Origin: Marinicauda salina
Lineage (GTDB): Bacteria; Pseudomonadota; Alphaproteobacteria; Caulobacterales; Maricaulaceae
Direction of reading: 5' to 3'
Length of the DNA: 64,000 nt
Assembly (NCBI RefSeq): GCF_003122085.1
Contig: NZ_QEXV01000001.1
Location: forward strand, 186,001 to 250,000
The notes under the pieces are model-generated. The model made no database searches. It saw only the letters and a list, made by a program, of their open reading frames with translations, and was not told the origin of the DNA. Position 1 is the first letter of the stretch; each line of letters opens with the position of its first letter. The position numbers were made by a program, and so were the translations under genes. Below are positions 58,749-64,000 of this stretch, piece by piece.

Positions 58749-58895
58749 CTAGCCGAGGATGCGGGCGGCGGCTTCGCCGACCTGAACGCCCGTCACGAAG
58801 AGGAGGACGCCCGCGCCGATCGCGACGAGCGTCGCCAGCCCGGCGCGCTCGCGGCGATCGAGGCCGTCCATCCAGTTCGTGAACTCGCGCGTCAT
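58749..58895 (-). CDS. Small single-helix membrane ORF between atpA and atpG
   Basis: The 48-residue ORF starts [20 protein letters not shown], has one membrane helix (about 19-38, '[20 protein letters not shown]') and ends [16 protein letters not shown] site lies 6 bases before ATG 58895. An in-frame ATG two codons earlier (58901) touches that site and is a poorer start. It fits the atpA-atpG gap almost exactly, with about 19 bases on each side, as a normal operon member. I know no named F1 operon member of this type; a role in ATP synthase assembly, anchoring or regulation is a guess from context. Confidence 0.72.
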   Translation of the reverse strand: MTREFTNWMDGLDRRERAGLATLVAIGAGVLLFVTGVQVGEAAARILG

Positions 58896-58914
58896 CGACA
58901 TTCCTTCCGATCGC

Positions 58915-61012
<2,098 letters not shown>

Positions 61013-61208
61013 CGTTCCAGGCCGCTTTCTTCTCGTGATGTGCGCTGCGGGTCCGCTGTGAGCCGCGGAGCAAGCGCTTGAAATTCCGTGACTTTCTGCA
61101 CGCAGGCGCACAGACCTTACCGGTCGCCCCGCACAGTCCGGCGCTCACCTAGCACAGGGGTATCGGGGCGGCAACCCGCCCCGCTCCGACGTTGCATGCC
61201 GCGGGGCG

Positions 61209-61940
<732 letters not shown>

Positions 61941-62073
61941 GGGGGTCTCCGGCTGCCGCGTCGGCGCGGGATCATGGACGATGGCGCGGACGGCGCAAGA
62001 CCCGCGGCGCGTTTGCGCGCGCCGACGCGGCTGATAGGGTTAACGCCTTCGCCATGTCGAGGGGGGATACGAC

Positions 62074-62679
62074 ATGAATGGCGTCTTCACGGTCTCGGTC
62101 CGCTGGCCGCAATTCCTGGCCGGCGTCGCGCTCACCGTCGCGCTGCTCAAGGCGACGGCCTACCTGCCGCCGCAATACTATTTCCAGTTCGTCTTTCTCT
62201 GGGACGTCTTCAGCGGAAACCTCGCCGGCAGCCCGGTCGATCTCGCCGTCGCCATCGGGGTGCGCCTCGCCGTGCCGGCGATCGCGGGCTTCGCCGTCGG
62301 ACTGATCTCGGGCCGCAACGGCGCGATGACCGCCGGGCTGGCCGCGGCGATGGGAACGGCCGTGCTGTGGTGGCCGGTCTTCTTCTTCTGGGATTTCTTC
62401 CAGTCGGCGCCCTATGTCGAGATGCGATGGCTCTTCCTGGCCATGTACCTCGCCTACACGGCGAGCTACGGGCTGATCGCCTGGTGGGCCGCGGCGATCT
62501 CGAGCGGCGTATGGCGGCTCTTCCCGTCCTCCGCAGAGGAGGAGGCGGGCGGGGTCCGCGCGGCCGGCTCCTTCCTGTCCTTCCTGCACCCGCGCGTGCT
62601 GATCGCCGGGGTGGCGGCGAACCTGACGGCGAGCGGCGTGGCGAGCGGAATCCTCAATGTGGCCAACGGCGGCGGCTAG
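62074..62679 (+). CDS. Hypothetical integral membrane protein
   Basis: The 201-residue protein has about five membrane helices (around 12-30, 50-75, 83-105, 118-145, 168-195), with aromatic stretches 'QYYFQFVFLWDVF' and 'VLWWPVFFFWDFF' in between. No family was recognised. It overlaps the next gene by 23 bases, so the two may be coupled. Confidence 0.7.
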   Translation: MNGVFTVSVRWPQFLAGVALTVALLKATAYLPPQYYFQFVFLWDVFSGNLAGSPVDLAVAIGVRLAVPAIAGFAVGLISGRNGAMTAGLAAAMGTAVLWWPVFFFWDFFQSAPYVEMRWLFLAMYLAYTASYGLIAWWAAAISSGVWRLFPSSAEEEAGGVRAAGSFLSFLHPRVLIAGVAANLTASGVASGILNVANGGG

Positions 62680-63199
62680 CCTCCTCGCCCTGGCGCAAGC
62701 CGAAGCGGCCGATCCCGCGCAAGGGATCGACCGCATCGCCGAACGCCGCGCCGAGGCGATCCTGGCCGGCCCGATATGGGAAAGCCTCGCCGCCTGCCCC
62801 GGCGCGCCCGATCCGCTCGCGCGCGCCCTCGTCGCCGTCGAGAGCGACGCCCGACCCGGTTGGGTCCGCGGCCTGGAGCTCGGCTGGGCGCGCGCGGTCA
62901 TGAGAACGACCGGCGACGCCCCCGATCTCACTCTCGGCCCGGCGCAGATCCGCGTCTCCAAGGCCCGCGCGCTGCGTCCCGACCTCGACGACGACGCGCT
63001 TTTGGCCGCGCTTTCCGAGCCCTGCGCGGCGCTCGATCTCGCCGAGGACCTGCTCGATGCGGAGAACGCCGGCGATGAGGAAAGCGCTATCCGCGCCTGG
63101 CGGGGACTGGAGGATCAGCATCCGTCCCGCGACCGCCCCGGCGACCGGCTCTACGCCGCGATCGCGCTCAGGCTCGCGGCCGCCGCCTCACAGGAATGA
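62657..63199 (+). CDS. Hypothetical protein with a weak transglycosylase-like motif
   Basis: The 180-residue protein has a short hydrophobic start (WPTAAASLLALAQAEA) that may be a signal peptide. The segment 'ALVAVESDARPGWVRGLELGWARAVMRTTGDAPDLTLGPAQIRVSKARAL' recalls lysozyme-like folds (catalytic Glu in VES, then GPAQIR), but the spacing is atypical. It overlaps the upstream membrane gene. Function is unsure; a cell-wall role is a guess. Confidence 0.6.
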   Translation: MWPTAAASLLALAQAEAADPAQGIDRIAERRAEAILAGPIWESLAACPGAPDPLARALVAVESDARPGWVRGLELGWARAVMRTTGDAPDLTLGPAQIRVSKARALRPDLDDDALLAALSEPCAALDLAEDLLDAENAGDEESAIRAWRGLEDQHPSRDRPGDRLYAAIALRLAAAASQE

Positions 63200-63307
63200 A
63201 TGCGGCTCAGCAAGGTGCTTAGGATGCCGATGGAGGTAACCCGCGGTTGCGGTCGCGACGGAACGCTGTTTACTCGTTTCAGTTGCAGCAGGTTCGGCGA
63301 ATTTGAA

Positions 63308-64000
63308 TGTTTGAAGAATGGTTTTCCGCTACCCCCAGCGCTGACGAGAAGCCGTGGGAGGAGTGGTTTGAGGGGATAAGTTCTGCAGACACTTATCCCT
63401 ATGCATCCGCCATTCCGGATGAGGCTGGTCTATTCGGAGATGGGCTCAAGGCGCTGCTACTGATTCATTTCCGGCCTAACGAGAACCCACCATTTGGCCC
63501 AATGATGGTTATGGAGGGGAAACGCACACCTGACGTGTGCGACATTCCCAAAGATCAGTGCCCAACGCTCGTGCAGCTCGCGGGGCGAATTGATGCCGCG
63601 GCTCCAAGAACGAGGCTTTCAGACCTAGCTTGGGAAGCAGACAAGTCCATTCGCGAAGCCGCTGAGCAGGCAGTTGCTGGCTATCTAGAAATCATCGACG
63701 CTGTCCTAGATGGCCGACTAGCGCACGCGCATTCCGACAGAGGGATAACCTTTCAAACCTGCGGCTTCGTCCGACGAGCGGCGACGATCAGTAGGCAAAT
63801 CGGGGACGATGAGGTTCTCGCCGAGGTCAGATCCCGCGCTGATAAGACCTTCGAAGCGGCACTCTCAAAGGGATCAGCAATCACGCACGCCCTTGCCCTA
63901 GGAACAAACCTAGGCCTTCTGACAAATCTCACTGAACGAGCCGAGGCAACGCTCGAGGCCACTGAGGGAGCCGACGACTTATTTACTGCTAGGGACTATT
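63308..64000 (+). CDS. Atypical low-G+C gene, 5' part, cut by window edge
   Basis: An open frame runs from ATG 63308 to the right edge (231 codons, no stop). The protein starts MFEEWFSATPSADEKPWEEW and is rich in acidic and aromatic residues at first, then helical ('LAWEADKSIREAAEQAVAGYLEIIDAVL'). Base composition and codon use (AGG, AGA, CTA, TTA, ATA) contrast sharply with the rest of the window, where such codons are rare. No ribosome-binding site stands out. This suggests recent transfer and a possible island border. I do not recognise the family from the visible part. Confidence 0.68.

Noticed and set aside
61150-61180. CGGGGCGG-CAAC-CCGCCCCG hairpin as a terminator of the TerC-family gene
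   Set aside because: There is no T-run after the hairpin on the minus strand.

Overview
The window looks like chromosomal core DNA from a high-G+C alphaproteobacterium. Gene order is typical of that class: tsaD-gpsA facing hemC-hemD-mitofilin-hemY, aroA/rpsA/ihfB followed by trpF-trpB-trpA-accD-folC, an F1-only atpHAGDC operon, TIGR02300 next to aroA, and a ChrR-type anti-sigma gene after an ECF sigma gene. Several families (the TIGR03805/TIGR03806 pair, an AccD without zinc cysteines) point towards the Caulobacterales/Maricaulales/Hyphomonas side, but genus cannot be fixed from sequence alone. G+C is visibly very high almost throughout; brnTA, the lipoprotein at 55.1-55.7 kb and above all the last 700 bases are poorer in G+C.

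Layout. 0-17 kb: two 2-oxoglutarate/Fe(II) oxygenases, rlmN, an ECF sigma/ChrR-like pair, a UbiH/COQ6-type hydroxylase, a creatininase-family enzyme, acs, a beta-helix lipoprotein plus diheme cytochrome pair, a baeRF12 'host attachment' protein, htpX and an SDHAF4-like factor. 17-30 kb (mostly minus strand): folC, accD, trpA, a brnTA toxin-antitoxin pair lodged between trpA and trpB, trpB, trpF, a LysR regulator with a small divergent ORF, ihfB, rpsA, aroA, then plus-strand TIGR02300 and tRNA-Ala(GGC). 30-39 kb: DUF1150, a SpoU methyltransferase, Rieske protein, gpsA, tsaD, then hemC-hemD-mitofilin-hemY-udk as a tightly overlapping plus-strand operon and tRNA-Thr(CGT). 39-49 kb: an MFS transporter, exported and membrane proteins, a VWA protein, a hybrid histidine kinase, an isomerase and a stand-alone receiver. 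49-55 kb: folD-DUF167-yggT, tRNA-Ala(CGC), a group of cysteine-rich lipoproteins with Sel1/peptidoglycan-binding features, and phhB. 55-61 kb: atpHAGDC with an extra small membrane ORF between atpA and atpG. 61-64 kb: a TerC-family protein, two unknown proteins, and the start of an atypical, low-G+C gene cut by the window edge.

How the genes work together. The content is largely housekeeping: tRNA and rRNA modification (rlmN, tsaD, SpoU enzyme), tryptophan, chorismate, heme and folate synthesis, acetate activation, ATP synthesis and envelope maintenance. No prophage, CRISPR array or complete mobile element was seen. The accessory signal is in (i) several families of palindromic intergenic repeats, stacked between the nuclease gene and folC, at the trp gene junctions and inside the atp operon; (ii) brnTA inside the trp cluster; (iii) two small ORFs with good ribosome-binding sites; and (iv) the foreign-looking gene at the right edge.

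The points most worth a second look are the single-helix small ORF inside the F1 operon, the ChrR-like anti-sigma factor whose N-terminal domain has no cysteine at all, brnTA splitting trpB from trpA, and the atypical open gene from 63308 to the edge.
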